Part shown: piece by piece, positions 15,076 to 25,800 of the stretch | How positions within the stretch are numbered: position 1 is the first letter of the stretch | How the letters are laid out: each line of letters opens with the position of its first letter | Origin: Eriocheir sinensis | Taxonomy: Eukaryota > Arthropoda > Malacostraca > Decapoda > Varunidae | Assembly (NCBI RefSeq): GCF_024679095.1 | Contig: NC_066512.1 | Span: 7,651,571 to 7,715,570 of the forward strand | DNA: 64,000 bases | Direction of reading: 5' to 3' | Made by a program: the position numbers and the translations under genes | Notes under the pieces: generated by a model | What the model was told of the DNA's origin: nothing | The model's input: only the letters and a program-made list of their open reading frames with translations | Database searches by the model: none

Positions 15076-15737
15076 CCTTGTAGTGACCAGGTCGTTTAAG
15101 TGAACGTTAAAAAAATAGTTTTTTCCTACCTATGATACATATTTTAGACGAGAAAAGAAAGGTCGAGACGAATGACGTTTAAATAGAAAAGTGGAAAAAA
15201 TGAAGAAGGATTTCGAAGAAAAAAATTACGATGATTTTTTGTATATTAAAGCATTTCAGTTAAAATACTACACTCGAAGGAGTTAAAGTAAAGTGTATCA
15301 TGTGAAGAAAAAAAAAGTGAGGTCCTTGGAAGTCTTGGAAATGTATGAAGAGTTTTCGAATCCATTAAGCTGATAAGATGCAAAGAGAGGGAGGAAAACA
15401 CCTGAAAAAGGGAAACATGGGAGACGAGGCAAAAGCAATTATGTAGGCAGCCCGCTAATGTGATTTAGTAGTTTGATTCGGTTCTTCAGTGACGTGCAGA
15501 ATAGATTACAGCACTTGCTGTACGTGCGGACGGAAAGCTTCAGTTCACTCTATACGCAGCACAGTTACTGCCATTGTTTATTTTCTAAGGAATTGATGTT
15601 TTTCGCATTAACTAATGTCCACGTTCCCAGGCATCGGCGGGGAGATCAGAAATACAAAATCTGTGGTGGTTGAGGCTGCTAGGCGGGCATGGAGACAATA
15701 CCACGCTGGCTGTGGATCAGATTTCGACTCACTCAAT
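15076..15737. other. Unannotated stretch
   Basis: A-rich to about 15430 and mixed afterwards. No frame, terminal repeat or family word is recognised. Confidence 0.4.
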
Positions 15738-15982
15738 ATACCCATACCAAAATAGGCACCCATACCAAGATCGGCTGAGACATCTCAACTTACATTCAAT
15801 AGAAAAACGAAGAGTGCGGGGAGATCTGATAGAAGTATTCAAATGGGTCAAGGGTTATAACAAAGGCGATATAAGTAAAGTGCTGAGAATTGGCCAGCAG
15901 GATAGCACACGCAAGAATGAATTTAAATTAGAAAAGTATGGATAAAGTAAGGAAATAGGCAGGTATTGATTTAGTAATAGTG
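15738..15982 (+). mobile_element. LINE C, left half of a CR1 tail (split)
   Basis: The frame reads HLNLHSIEKRRVRGDLIEVFK and QQDSTRKNEFKLEKY, which aligns with the ORF2 end of LINE D at 20190-20370. It breaks off after TTAGTAATAG, at the point equivalent to D position ~20390. The continuation resumes at 21968. Confidence 0.88.
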
Positions 15983-16133
15983 TGTCACGGTTGGAATCGT
16001 GACAAGTTCCTTTTTTATGTTTTATTTGCTAAAGGCAGGGTGTTAGGCAGTTTTCTCTCGCTTTTGTGCCATTCACCATGACCGGGCGCGCCCACGGGTC
16101 AGGTGGGCGGCTGGTCGGCTGGGCAAGACAGGG

Positions 16134-16150
16134 TGAGTCACGATGACTCA
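16134..16150. promoter_or_regulatory. Paired AP-1-type sites
   Basis: TGAGTCA at 16134-16140 and TGACTCA at 16144-16150 form a near-perfect palindrome (GGGTGAGTCA / TGACTCATCCC). Both match the AP-1 consensus. Location near the end of an LTR-like block suggests promoter function, but this is inference. Confidence 0.4.
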
Positions 16151-16179
16151 TCCCGCCCTGCTGGCTCGTTGGCCGGGCG

Positions 16180-16560
16180 ACATGTGCTGCCAGCGGTGCG
16201 ATGTTTGCTTCCGTTCCCTTCGTAGTCTGCATGTAGCTTGCCACGCTATATTTGCTGAGCTATGTTTTCTGCACAACTTTGTGCTTGTTCTGGGAAGTGT
16301 TAACTATATCTGCCTATGGCAGTGTTATTCAGAGTGCTGTCAGCAGTGCTCCTTTGTATTTCCCGCCCATGGCTTGAACGCAGCCTCGCCTGCGCTGGCC
16401 GGGCTGCCTGTGTACCCACTGTGCGATGATTGCCAGTGCTTCTCTACGTGTTTGTCTCTCATGTCGTAGCTCGCTACGCTATGCATTTGCTGTGCTATGT
16501 ACGCACAAGAGTTACATATCCTTGTGCCGTGTCAACCACATCTGCCAGCGCCAGTGGTTG
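16180..16560 (+). repeat. Diverged ~225-bp tandem units upstream of LINE D ORF1
   Basis: The segment from about 16200 (GTGCGATG..ACGCTAT..TTTGCTGAGCTATGT) recurs from about 16423 (GTGCGATG..ACGCTAT..TTTGCTGTGCTATGT). Similarity runs for ~150 bp. This resembles the monomeric 5' UTR promoter repeats known from some LINEs. Confidence 0.6.
16355..16366. repeat. Candidate target-site duplication (left) of LINE D
   Basis: TGTATTTCCCGC here is repeated exactly at 20746-20757, directly after the LINE D 3' end. A 12-base match at that position is unlikely by chance. It conflicts mildly with the tandem 5' units, which extend further left. Confidence 0.6.
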
Positions 16561-16690
16561 TTTTATCAGGGTACTGTGTTCTGTGCCTGTGTTGCCCTCA
16601 GGTCTTCAGTTACCCCAAGGTCTTCAGTTGTCCTCACCCCCTCAGGTCTTCAAGGTGTATAGACGTGCTTTGGCTAGTTCTGGGTTGACT

Positions 16691-17590
16691 ATGTCTGGTG
16701 GGAGCGAGAGGGTGGTGTGTGACGCTGTGGCTGGTGAGACGGGTGACGGAGGTGCAGTGGAGGATGGAGGCGTGACTGGTGAGGTGGCAGACGCTACAGT
16801 CGAGTTGGTGAATTTTCTCTTGAAGATAATAGAAGAGTTGGAGCGGACTGTGGAGTCCATGAGAGAGGAAAATCGAGTCCTCAGTTCATCAGGTCCTCAG
16901 TCAGGCGATGTAAATAGTACACCGTCAGTAGATGGGGGCTGGCAGGTGGTTGAAAACCGTGGGAGCCGCCTCAAGCTGAAGACGTCCACTCCTGTATGTG
17001 TGGAGTGCCGCAACTCCTTCCAGGCTCTCTCTGAGCCGAGGGAGGAGGAAGCAGTGGAGGAGCAGGAGGTGAAGGAGAGGAGGGCAGATGACAAATCCCT
17101 GCCCAGAGGCAACATTTTGGTTGTTGGGGATAGCCAGGTAAGGTTTTTAGATCGGGCCTTCTGTGCTAGAGATAGGAAGCGTAGAAGCCGGGTGTGTTTT
17201 CCAGGGGCGGGGATTAGATATGTCAGCGATAGGGTAGAGACGTGCATGGCAAGCGAGGGAACGACATAGGCATGCTAGGTAGCAAGCAGCTTCTGCGTCG
17301 CTATAGGGAGGCTCTGCGTAAGGTTACGTGTAAGAGCGGTGTTCCTGTGGTGTGTGGGGCTCTGCCAAGGCGGCGGGTTGGTGCCTTTGTCTGTCCAGGG
17401 CTATTGCATTAAACTGCAGGTTGGCAGATTACTGCAAAGCCAATGGATGGACATTTGTCGACACCTGGGACCGATTCTATGGCAAGAACCACCTATATCA
17501 GAGGAACGGGGTTCACCTTTCACGAGAGGGGGTTTAAATCTTGTCTGATTCCCTTGAACGTGGATTGGGGGCCCTGCAGGTTTTTTTAGG
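16691..17590 (+). pseudogene. LINE D ORF1, coiled coil plus esterase (GDS) domain
   Basis: ATG 16691 opens an acidic N-terminus followed by a short coiled coil (LLKIIEELERTVESMREEN, residues ~40-60). A Cys pair (VCVECRNSF) precedes a Glu-rich linker. The SGNH/GDSL esterase start ILVVGDSQVRFLD follows at ~17116. The first frame ends at 17269. The remaining esterase blocks (GNDIGML, NCRLADYCKANGW, FVDTWDRFYGKN, NGVHLSREGV) continue in other frames to ~17590; the last contains the DxxH-like NGVHLS. CR1 ORF1 proteins are known to carry such esterase domains, thought to act at membranes or as RNA chaperone partners. It is non-functional as written because of at least two frameshifts. Confidence 0.82.
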
Positions 17591-17659
17591 GTAGGTAGGG
17601 ATGGCATTACCTAGTGGGAACATTAAATGTAATAATAATGATAGCAGCTGCAGGGTTAA

Positions 17660-20498
17660 GTAAGGGGTAGGTCTAAATGTGTACTATACAAACAGTAGAA
17701 GTATTAGGGATAAGATAGATTTATTGCGGGAAAAGGCGTGCGTAAAGAAATTTGATAAGATGGCGATCACAGAATCATGGATAAATACTGCAGACAAGCA
17801 CTTTCTCCCAGAATTAGAGATTGAATGGTATAGGTTATTCCACCAAGACAGAATAGGCAGGAAGTGGGCTGGGGTCGCACTCTTCATCAGGGATAATCTT
17901 AAGTGTGTCATTAACAACTCAATCAAGGTAGACAGCAATACAGAATCCCTCTGGGTAGAAAGAATAGGTAGGAAGGAGAAGCTTGTCCTCGGAGTACTTT
18001 ACAGACCGCCCAACCCTAACAGGGATAGTAGTCAACCCCTTTTACAGGAAATTAGTAGGGCGTCAAGATACAGGAATGTGTGTATAATTGGGGATTTTAA
18101 TTATAGGAACATAGAGTGGGATACTTTATCAGGAGAACAAGAGGTGCAGGATTTATTAGATGTGATACAGAATAGTTTCCTTAAGCAGTTAATTAGAACA
18201 CCAACGAGGGAAGAAAATATTTAATATTTTGGATCTGATGTTAACTAATAGAGAGGACATAATAAGCAACATAGAGGTTGGGGATTCATTAGGTAACAGT
18301 GATCATAAGGAAATTAGATTTAATATTAAATGGGAGGACAGAGTCAGCAGTAACAACATATTAATACCTGACTTCAGGAAGGCGGACTACGAGGGGTTAA
18401 GAAAGCAGCTGCAAAGGATTAGGGGAGTAAGACCAGAAGTAGGTCAGGACCCAGAGCAGGGAGGGGCGGTAATCTCTGGTGAGGTCCCTAGTCAGGTCAG
18501 CAGCTTGGAGGATGAGTACAGTAGTCTGGTCAGGGAGATTAAACTAGGTCAGCAACAGTTTATACCTCACAGGGAAGTCAGGTCAATAAGTAATTATCCA
18601 CGATGGATGACAGACAGGCTAAAAACTGAAATAGGAAGGAAAAGAGGATTATGTGTTAGAATCAAGAGGGGGGGGAAACTCACTTAAGGGACAGTTACAA
18701 CGATTTAGCCAGAACAGTAAAGAGAAGCACGTGTATAGCAAAACGTAATTATGAGATTAGAATTGCCAGGGAAGCAAAGACCAATCCAAAGTTTCTTTCA
18801 ACTTAATAAAACCAAGGTTAGGGATAAGATAGGGCCGCTTAAGTCAGGAGAATCACTGATAGATACAGATGAGGAAATGAGTGAGTCGTTAAACAGATAT
18901 TTCTTAACTGTATTTACCAAGGAAAGATTAGACGATATACCTCAGGGAGAACAGATCTACAGGGCAGAAGAGGTAGAAGGATTAACCGACATCAACATCA
19001 GTAGGGAGGTCGTGATTAGACAGATAGATAGACTCAAAGTTACTAAGGCGCCAGGGCCAGATGAAATTTTCCCCAGGGTATTAAAAGAATGTAAATCTGA
19101 AATCAGTGGGCAGCTAACAGAAGTTTTTAGGAAGTCGCTAGACACAGGGGTGGTGCCTCTTTCGTGGAGGCAGGCACATCTTATTCCAATATTTAAGAAG
19201 GGGGACAAATCTTCTATGCAAAACTATAGGCCGATTAGTTTGACGTCAGTTATAGGTAAAATGCTTGAGTCAATAATAGAAGATAGTATTAGGGACCATA
19301 TTGACAGACATAATTTCATTCACGACTCACAGCATGGGTTTATTAAAGGAAAGTCGTGCCTTACTAATCTTTTATCCTTTTACAATAGAGTATACGAGGC
19401 AGCTGACAATGATGAGAGTTACGATGTGGTTTATCTTGATTTTAATAAGGCCTTCGATAAGGTACCTCACCAGAGAGTTAGGGCTCATGAAATAGGAGGG
19501 AAGGCTTATGATTGGATTAGGGCGTGGATTAGCGACAGGAAACAGAGGGTTACCATGAACGGTAAAAAATCCGTATGGGGTAATGTTACCAGTGGGGTTC
19601 CTCAAGGTTCAGTTTTAGCCCACTTTTATTCATTATCTACATCAATGACATGGACAATGGGATAACTAGTGACATAGGTAAATTTGCGGATGACACCAAA
19701 ATAGGACGCACTATTAGGACAAGGGAAGATGCTAGAGCACTGCAGGAGGATCTCTACAAACTGTCAGCTTGGTCAGAGAAATGGTAGATGAATTTTAACA
19801 TCATCAAGTGTAGCGTACTAAGACTTAGTGTAGGAACACGCAACCCATTACACGGGTATAGCTTAGGCTCTACAGCGATAAGCAGATCAGAGTGTCAAAG
19901 GGATTTGGGAGTGTTAGTGAACTCTGACCGAAAACTAAGGAAGCAATGTATTAGTGCGAGGAATAGGGCTAACAAGGTATTAAGGTTTATTAACAGGACG
20001 GTAACCAACAAAAGTGCAGAGGTCATCCTCAGACTCTATTTAGCGTTAGTTAGGCTACACTTACATTATGCTGTCCAGTTTTGGTGCCCACACTACAGAA
20101 TGGACATCAATTTGCTAGAATCAGTTCAGAGGAGGATGACCAAGATGATTCAGGGACTGAGGAACCTCCCATATCAAGATAGGCTGAAACATCTCAACTT
20201 ACATTCGCTAGAAAGACGAAGAGTGCGGGGAGATCTGATAGAAGCATTCAAATGGGTCAAGGGTTACAACATAGGCGATATACGTAAAGTACTGAGAATT
20301 AGCCAGCAGGATAGCACACGCAGTAATGGATTTAAATTAGAAACGTATAGATTTAGGAGGGAAATAGGCAGGCATTGGTTTAGTATTAGGGTGGTGGGGG
20401 AATGGAATAGACTAAGCAATCACAAAGTTAGTGCAGGGACGATAGCTTGTTTTAAGAGTAGACTTGATAGCTTGATAGCAACTAAGCCGATCGAATGA
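17660..20498 (+). pseudogene. LINE D ORF2, endonuclease plus reverse transcriptase
   Basis: The APE-like endonuclease covers 17679-18330: YTNSRSIRDKID, AITESWI, GVALFIRD, GVLYRPPNP, IIGDFNYRNIEW, then NSDHKEIRF, the SDH motif. A frameshift separates 18224 from 18229. Reverse transcriptase runs from KAPGPDEIFPR (~19045) through HGFIKGKSCLTNLL, VYLDFNKAFDKVPH and SGVPQGSVL. After a frameshift near 19620 the catalytic KFADDTK appears at ~19681. A TAG sits at ~19785, then MNFNIIKCSVL, and the C-terminal region HLNLHSLERRRVRGDLIEAFK ends with TGA at 20496-20498. Four to five lesions over 2.8 kb make it a recent pseudogene. Confidence 0.92.
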
Positions 20499-20745
20499 GA
20501 GTCGAAGCAAAATTCAGAAAGGCTATCAAAGGATTCCTTGGAGAAGATGACTCTGATGAGTGAGGTGTGGGTACAGTAAGGTAACAGGGTACTGGAGTGT
20601 ACGCCCGTACCGAAGGTAAACGAGGATCAAGCCTCTACCTGTAACCCCTGAAACTACATCTCACCCATCGTGAGTAGTTGGGGAGGGGATTCTGGAGCTG
20701 CCCTGTGTAGGCCACTCGGCCTCTTGCAGTCTCCCTATGTTCTTA

Positions 20746-20757
20746 TGTATTTCCCGC
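20746..20757. repeat. Candidate target-site duplication (right) of LINE D
   Basis: TGTATTTCCCGC matches 16355-16366 exactly and follows the LINE 3' terminal TTCTTA. Confidence 0.6.
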
Positions 20758-20976
20758 GCCAGCAATGTCTTGTACCTCTGCCTGGGAAGTCGGGTCGCCC
20801 GTGTCCCTTTCGGCCCCTGACCGTCACCCTGTGAGGTCATGGGGCGCCGTGCTCCCGCTCTCAGCTCTCTGCTGCCGTCCCCCGCAGACACAGCATTGCT
20901 GTCTCCGCAGGAAGGCAGCAGACTTGCAAGGTGCCTGTATGACCACGCGGTTCCCTTCTGCTGGCGTGTTGGGGAT

Positions 20977-21341
20977 CCCGGTGTGGTGTCATGAGACATC
21001 CGGGGATCGTGAGACATCCCATCCTGAATACATACATGAATTTCGACACAGTACCGTGTCTTTGGTCGACTGCTTGTCGGGATCTGTGCCACCCAAGTTT
21101 ACTTACTTTATTATAAAAGCAAATAATGACGTATGTATGTATATAACTAGGATATCAACAATTACTCTTCTTCTTCTTGTGACTTGTTCCGCTTTGCATC
21201 GCTTTTTAGGTCCTCATTGCTACTTTTTTACACTTAGATGTTTCACTTAGTCACTCTATGATAGTAAATTTTGGGTTCCGCGATGCGAAAATAAGGATGG
21301 GATGTCTCATGATACCGGATGGCAGATGGCACCACACCGGG
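20977..21341. repeat. Inverted repeat with ~48-bp arms
   Basis: The left arm 20977-21024 and right arm 21295-21341 are mutually reverse-complementary with small gaps (GGATGGGATGTCTCA... / ...CACCACACCGGG). The 270-bp spacer is A/T-rich and has no frame. It lies in the TGTCACGG-bounded block. Confidence 0.75.
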
Positions 21342-21967
21342 CCTTGCTTAAAGGGTCTCAACACGCACGCTCTTCAGTTCGGCCTGTCAAGTTCCGCGGC
21401 GGCCTCTCACGTGTCGGTCGCACCCATCGCCGGACATCACGCCCTGAGGAGCCCACGGCAGTGGGGCAAGCTGCACGGCATCTCATCCTTCCTCCGCACT
21501 GAGCTAAGTAGCCAATCGTTAGTGTAGCCAGGTCAGGGTAGTACTGTGCGTGCACGAGTAACGGTGTTAGGCTTAGCTGGCTGTGTGTGTGGGTGGAGCA
21601 GTCTGTTTTTTTTGTTGTAATATAGTTGTGCATAGTTGTACATACTTTATCAGTTACCTTGTGTGCCTGTGTGTGTGCATTGCAGCCCCGTAAGGAGATA
21701 ATTAAGAACCCCACGGGTATAGCGTTAATTTTTGTGTGTCGTGGTCACCACGTGGCAACCTGGTACAATGATCAAGCCCTGTGCTGGGTTGTTTCAGCCT
21801 TAGGTGGGCCTGAACGAGCACAAGGCAACCAGGTAAGTCGTGTTACTCACATTTTTGCAGGGTGAGGACACGTTATTGTGTCTCTTGGCGCCACATGGAT
21901 CAAGCCTTGTTGGCTAATTTTTGCCTTTTCAGCTTACGCCTGGTTAATCATATTTTACCCCGTGACA

Positions 21968-22160
21968 GGGTGGTAGGGGAATAGAATAGACTCAGCTGTG
22001 ACATAGTGAGTGCGGGGACAATAGCTTGTTTTAAGAGTAGTCTTGATAGCTACATGGACGAAGATGACAGGTGGTAGTGGGGGGGAGGGGGGGGGGAATC
22101 TGGAGCTACCTTGTGTAGGCCAATCGGCCTCTTTCAGTCTCCCTATGTTCTTATGTTCTT
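21968..22160 (+). mobile_element. LINE C, right half and 3' end
   Basis: GGGTGGTAGGGGAATAGAA resumes exactly where the left half stopped at 15980. It continues with the ORF2 end and the family 3' terminus (GTAGGCCAATCGGCCTC, then CTCCCTATGTTCTTATG). A poly(G) run near 22080-22094 is unique to this copy. Confidence 0.88.
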
Positions 22161-22359
22161 CTTAAGTCTGTAGCAAGAGCCTGTACAAAAGTGCCTTGTC
22201 ACCAGTCTGGTGGAGGAGTGAGTTTTGTACTAGAAAAGAAAAAAAACTAAGGATAGTAAACTATTACTAAAGAGGGACATATTAGTAAGAGCAACTCAGA
22301 CAAAGAAGGAATATTCAGGAAAGGATGATTATGTAAAGGCATAATCATGAAAAGGGGGT

Positions 22360-22987
22360 GTAAAAGTCAGAGCTGGGCGCGTTACTGGATTTGGGGTAGT
22401 CCGCTACCGCTCCTCCGCACCTCGGGCTCAGGTAGTCCGCACCTGTATGTACTTCCGCGCCTAAATTTTTTTCGCTCGGTCCGCTACCGGACCTTCACAC
22501 CGCCGCCACTGTACCCAAAACTAACTACCCAAACCCAAAAAAAACTAGTCCGCACCTCAATAATAAAATACGCTATTGACGCTACTATCCCCAGACACAC
22601 TCCTGCTCCTGTCGCTATCACCTCCTTTTACGTATCTGTCCATGTTTATTTGTAAACACTAAACACTAAACAATCGCAGTGAATCACTAAAAGTCAAAAG
22701 ATTATGAAAAGAAAAAGAAACTTGACACAGTGATCAGCTGGTAGCACATAGCCCGCCAAAACGGGCGTAAGTAATGCCGCGGACAGTTTGTCGTCTTCGT
22801 TTTTTTATCTTTGAAAATCTCAGGTGCGGAAGTCTGGACCCAAAATTTCCCCTATCCGCACCTGTTACTTCCGCACCTTTGAACACTTTCAGCACTTCCG
22901 GGCTTCCGCACCGCGTTTGGCGGTCCGCAGGTGCGGAGGAACGGAGGTCCGGACCGAGGTGCGGAAGTGCCCAGGTATGGTAAAAGT
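22360..22987. mobile_element. hAT-type MITE with 8-bp target duplication
   Basis: The element spans 22368-22979 and is flanked by a perfect 8-bp duplication GTAAAAGT (22360-22367 and 22980-22987). Terminal inverted repeats are CAGAGCTGGGC on the left and CATACCTGGGC on the right. An 8-bp duplication and CA..CTGGGC ends are hAT hallmarks. At least eight copies of TCCGCACCT or its complement are clustered near both ends, like transposase-binding subterminal repeats. It encodes no transposase, so it is non-autonomous. Confidence 0.88.
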
Positions 22988-24000
22988 ATATTCAAGAAGG
23001 AAGTTTAGCTGGCTAAAATAGAGATAAGACCGATTGACGGGTGGGAGAAGATAATGTAAATTAGGATAAGTTAGTATGTATTGTAAGAAGCGAAACGGAA
23101 AAGAGACACACTGGGTAATATAACAGCTGAATATAATCATGCTAGGAGAAAAGGAGGAGGAAGAGAGGAGGAGGTTTGAAAAAAAAAAAAAACACGTTTC
23201 CTTTCATTCCTTCCTCTTTCAGTCTTTAGCATCTTCACCTCCCTATGTACCGTTCTCCCTTCACCTCCCCTTCATGGTCTGTATAGATACCATTCTTTGG
23301 CCACCGTTGAATTTTATCGTATTATTCTCATTTACATTCAGTCATCTTTCCTCATCCATCTCCTTCTCCCCCACCCACCCCAAAAAACACTTTCAATCCT
23401 TTTCCCTCCTGAGACGCTTGGTGTCTCGTAAGCCTATTTCCATTTCTTAAAATATTATTCTCCGTTTTCTCTTCCCTTTTAAGGTCACATTTTTTTCTTT
23501 TTTTCTTTATTAAGTGTACTAACAGTAATATGTCAATGATTTGTCGTCTTTCCACTTCAACACCAACAAAATTCACACTTTACATTTCTCCAACTGTTCA
23601 TATATTTATATACTATTTACTCCCCCAGCCACACCCCGGTATGTTTTTCACTTAGCAACGCCACTCGCCATCACCACCACCACCACCACCATCATCATCA
23701 CCACTTAATGACCTCAGCCACACTAGACATTATTTTATCCCTTCTCTATCACCCCCAATATCTTACGACGATAATAACATCACCACCCCTTACACCCAAT
23801 ACTATTAACATTTCCAACTTACGCCATTCCAAAGCAAACCGTATCCACAACATTCATAACGCTCTGTTCGCTCTTCCACCATCGGAATCATAAGCACCGC
23901 CCTTCAGCCCGTCACTTAACCTACATTCCTTAATTTGCGGAACATGCATTTAACGACTACTGTTTTTCTTTTATAGAGATGCGTTTTAACTTTCTTAAAA
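22988..24000. other. Unannotated stretch
   Basis: Mixed DNA with C/T-rich parts and a (CAC/CAT)n cluster near 23666-23703. No supported gene. Frames are short and low-complexity. Confidence 0.4.
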
Positions 24001-24004
24001 CCGG

Positions 24005-24008
<4 letters not shown>

Positions 24009-24063
<55 letters not shown>
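24009..24063. repeat. (GT)n microsatellite
   Basis: About 55 bp of GT. No element abuts it. Confidence 0.98.
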
Positions 24064-24067
<4 letters not shown>

Positions 24068-24497
24068 CATTTGTCGGTTCGCGTACAAATCAAGAGGTGA
24101 AAGAGAAATCGACAGTCAACCCGTCGTTATACCTTCCCCACTGAGCGCAGCCGAGGTCCATCCCTTTCCATCGCCCCCTACCCGCCCACCTCTCTTACTA
24201 CTACCAACCATCCCATCACCGCCCCCCCCTGACCCCCTAACCGCCACATGTTGCTGGCCCCTCAGAGGAGCGTTTGGCCACTTTCCAAATTCCTCAAGGG
24301 ACCTGTTGCTTCCCATACCCAGTTCTTCCCCTTCCATTCCATTCCTTTCCTTCCCTTCCCCTTCCATTCCATTCCTTTCCTTCCTTTCCTTTCCTTTTTC
24401 TCATCTCTGCTCCATCCCCTACTCCTCCACTTCGTCTCTGTTTTATCCCTCATCTCTTTTAGACGTTTTCCCATCCTCACCCACCCGCTCCACTTTG

Positions 24498-24500
<3 letters not shown>

Positions 24501-24555
<55 letters not shown>
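24501..24555. repeat. (CT)n microsatellite upstream of LINE F
   Basis: About 55 bp of CT, in the same orientation as the tract that closes LINE F at 28167. Pyrimidine-rich DNA surrounds it from 24310 to 24700. Confidence 0.95.
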
Positions 24556-24560
<5 letters not shown>

Positions 24561-24793
24561 TACCCCCCACTTGCCCCTCTCTGTCTCTCCTTCCTCACTC
24601 CCTATCTCGTTCCCACCCTCTCTCTCTCCCCCCCTTTCCTTCGCCCTCTTCCTCCTCCATCCCTATCTCCTCCTACGCCTTCTCTCTCTCTCTCACTTAT
24701 TCTCGCTTATTCACGCACGCGTCCCTCTGCCCTACGAAAAACTACGAAAAAGAAAAAGCAAAGCAAATATATAGATACCTCCTCCTTACCAAG

Positions 24794-25800
24794 ATGGCGC
24801 TAAAGAAATGTTCGACTTGCACAGGAAACTTCTCTGGTCATTTCTTCTCAGGACGATCGACCGTCTGCAAGATCTGCCTGTTGACTCAGCAGATGGAAAC
24901 GAGACTCCTTCAACAGGACGAAAGGCTAACGGCTGGCGAGAAGAAGATCACCGAACTAACAAGTACTGTTGATACCTTGCAGGAGTTTATCCAGTCCAAC
25001 ATCGTCGCCCCTCCTGCAATTGACGCCTCATCACCCTCCTCACCTGCACTCGATGCCCAGCCACCTTCCGAAGAAGGCACGTCACAGGGAACCGGTAGAG
25101 CTGACGCTGAATGCTTCACCCCCGTGAGAGGAGGAGCCAGACCCGCCCCTAGAGCCATTTATCCTACTCATTGCTACAACAGATTTGCCATACTGGAGGA
25201 GGAGGACGAGGAACAGAGCACCTTCTTGGTCGGTGACTCTATGATTCGCCATCAGGTGGTTGAATTCTGTGGCAGAGTCCCCGTCGTAGGCGTAACTACT
25301 GTTATCCTGGAGCTGGTGTTGACGACATCACAGCTGCACTGGACGAGGTCTCCGCTGTGGCCTCTAATGACTCACTCTTTGTTCTCCACACAGGTACAAA
25401 CGACGTCACCACGACCTGAGTCTGAGGAACTGCTGGACAAGTACCGTAGGCTCATCCAGCAGTATAAGACTAAATCCTAATATTTTGATTTCAGGAATTC
25501 TACCACGGACATGGGATGAGGGCGACTTCTACAGTAAGGCCTTCAGCCTCAACAACCGCCTGCAGACTCTCTGCGGAGAGCTTGACGTCGAATTCTTTAA
25601 CGCCTGGAACGATTTCTACGGCCAGAGTAGACTTTTCCAAAGGGACGGCATAAACCTGTCCCCATGCGGGGCAGCCTGATTGGTATGGCTCCTCAACACC
25701 GCCGTACTAAACGCCCTAACAAAACAAAACGACTCTCAGCCACGTCCTTCCATCCCGCCCGTGTAAATAGACACCTCACACCGCAACAGACTCGTAACAT
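24794..25800 (+). pseudogene. LINE F ORF1, zinc finger, coiled coil, esterase
   Basis: ATG 24794 (context AAGATGG) opens MALKKCSTCTGNF. Two CxxC pairs (CSTC and CKIC, residues ~6-9 and ~26-29) form a C4 zinc-finger-like unit. A coiled coil follows (QQMETRLLQQDERLTAGEKKI). After a Pro/Ser linker an esterase start FLVGDSMIRHQVVEF appears near 25225. The frame then shifts near 25310, and GTNDVT-like and NNRLQTLCGELDVEFFNAWNDFYG blocks continue to ~25640 in other frames, ending with RDGINLSPCG. The layout matches CR1 ORF1 proteins. It is inactivated by at least two frameshifts. Confidence 0.82.

Larger units (their letters stand above)
16367..20745 (+). mobile_element. LINE D, near full-length CR1-like element
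   Basis: The ~4.4-kb element has a 5' region, an ORF1 with an esterase-type domain, an ORF2 with endonuclease and reverse transcriptase, and a 3' UTR ending CTCCCTATGTTCTTA. The same 3' end closes LINE C at about 22160, so both are one family. CR1 assignment rests on the esterase-bearing ORF1, the FADD-type RT and the short direct-repeat 3' end (TTCTTATG). ORFs are broken by a few frameshifts and stops, far fewer than in LINE A. Confidence 0.88.
15983..21967. mobile_element. Insertion bounded by TGTCACGG / CCGTGACA
   Basis: This block interrupts LINE C. It begins TGTCACGG (15983) and ends CCGTGACA (21967), an 8-bp inverted terminal match that also satisfies the TG...CA rule of LTRs. Removing the nested LINE D leaves about 1.6 kb of non-coding DNA. 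That residue could be a long solo LTR or a non-autonomous DNA element. A hairpin TGTCACG...CGTGACA sits at the extreme left end (15983-16004). No clean target duplication is visible: left flank AATAGTG, right flank GGGTGG. No transposase or pol frame is seen. Confidence 0.65.

Noticed and set aside
20548..20625. CTGATGAG core suggestive of a hammerhead ribozyme in the LINE D 3' UTR
   Set aside because: The second conserved strand (CGAAA type) is not present at a fitting distance; the nearest is CCGAAGG, and helices do not close properly.
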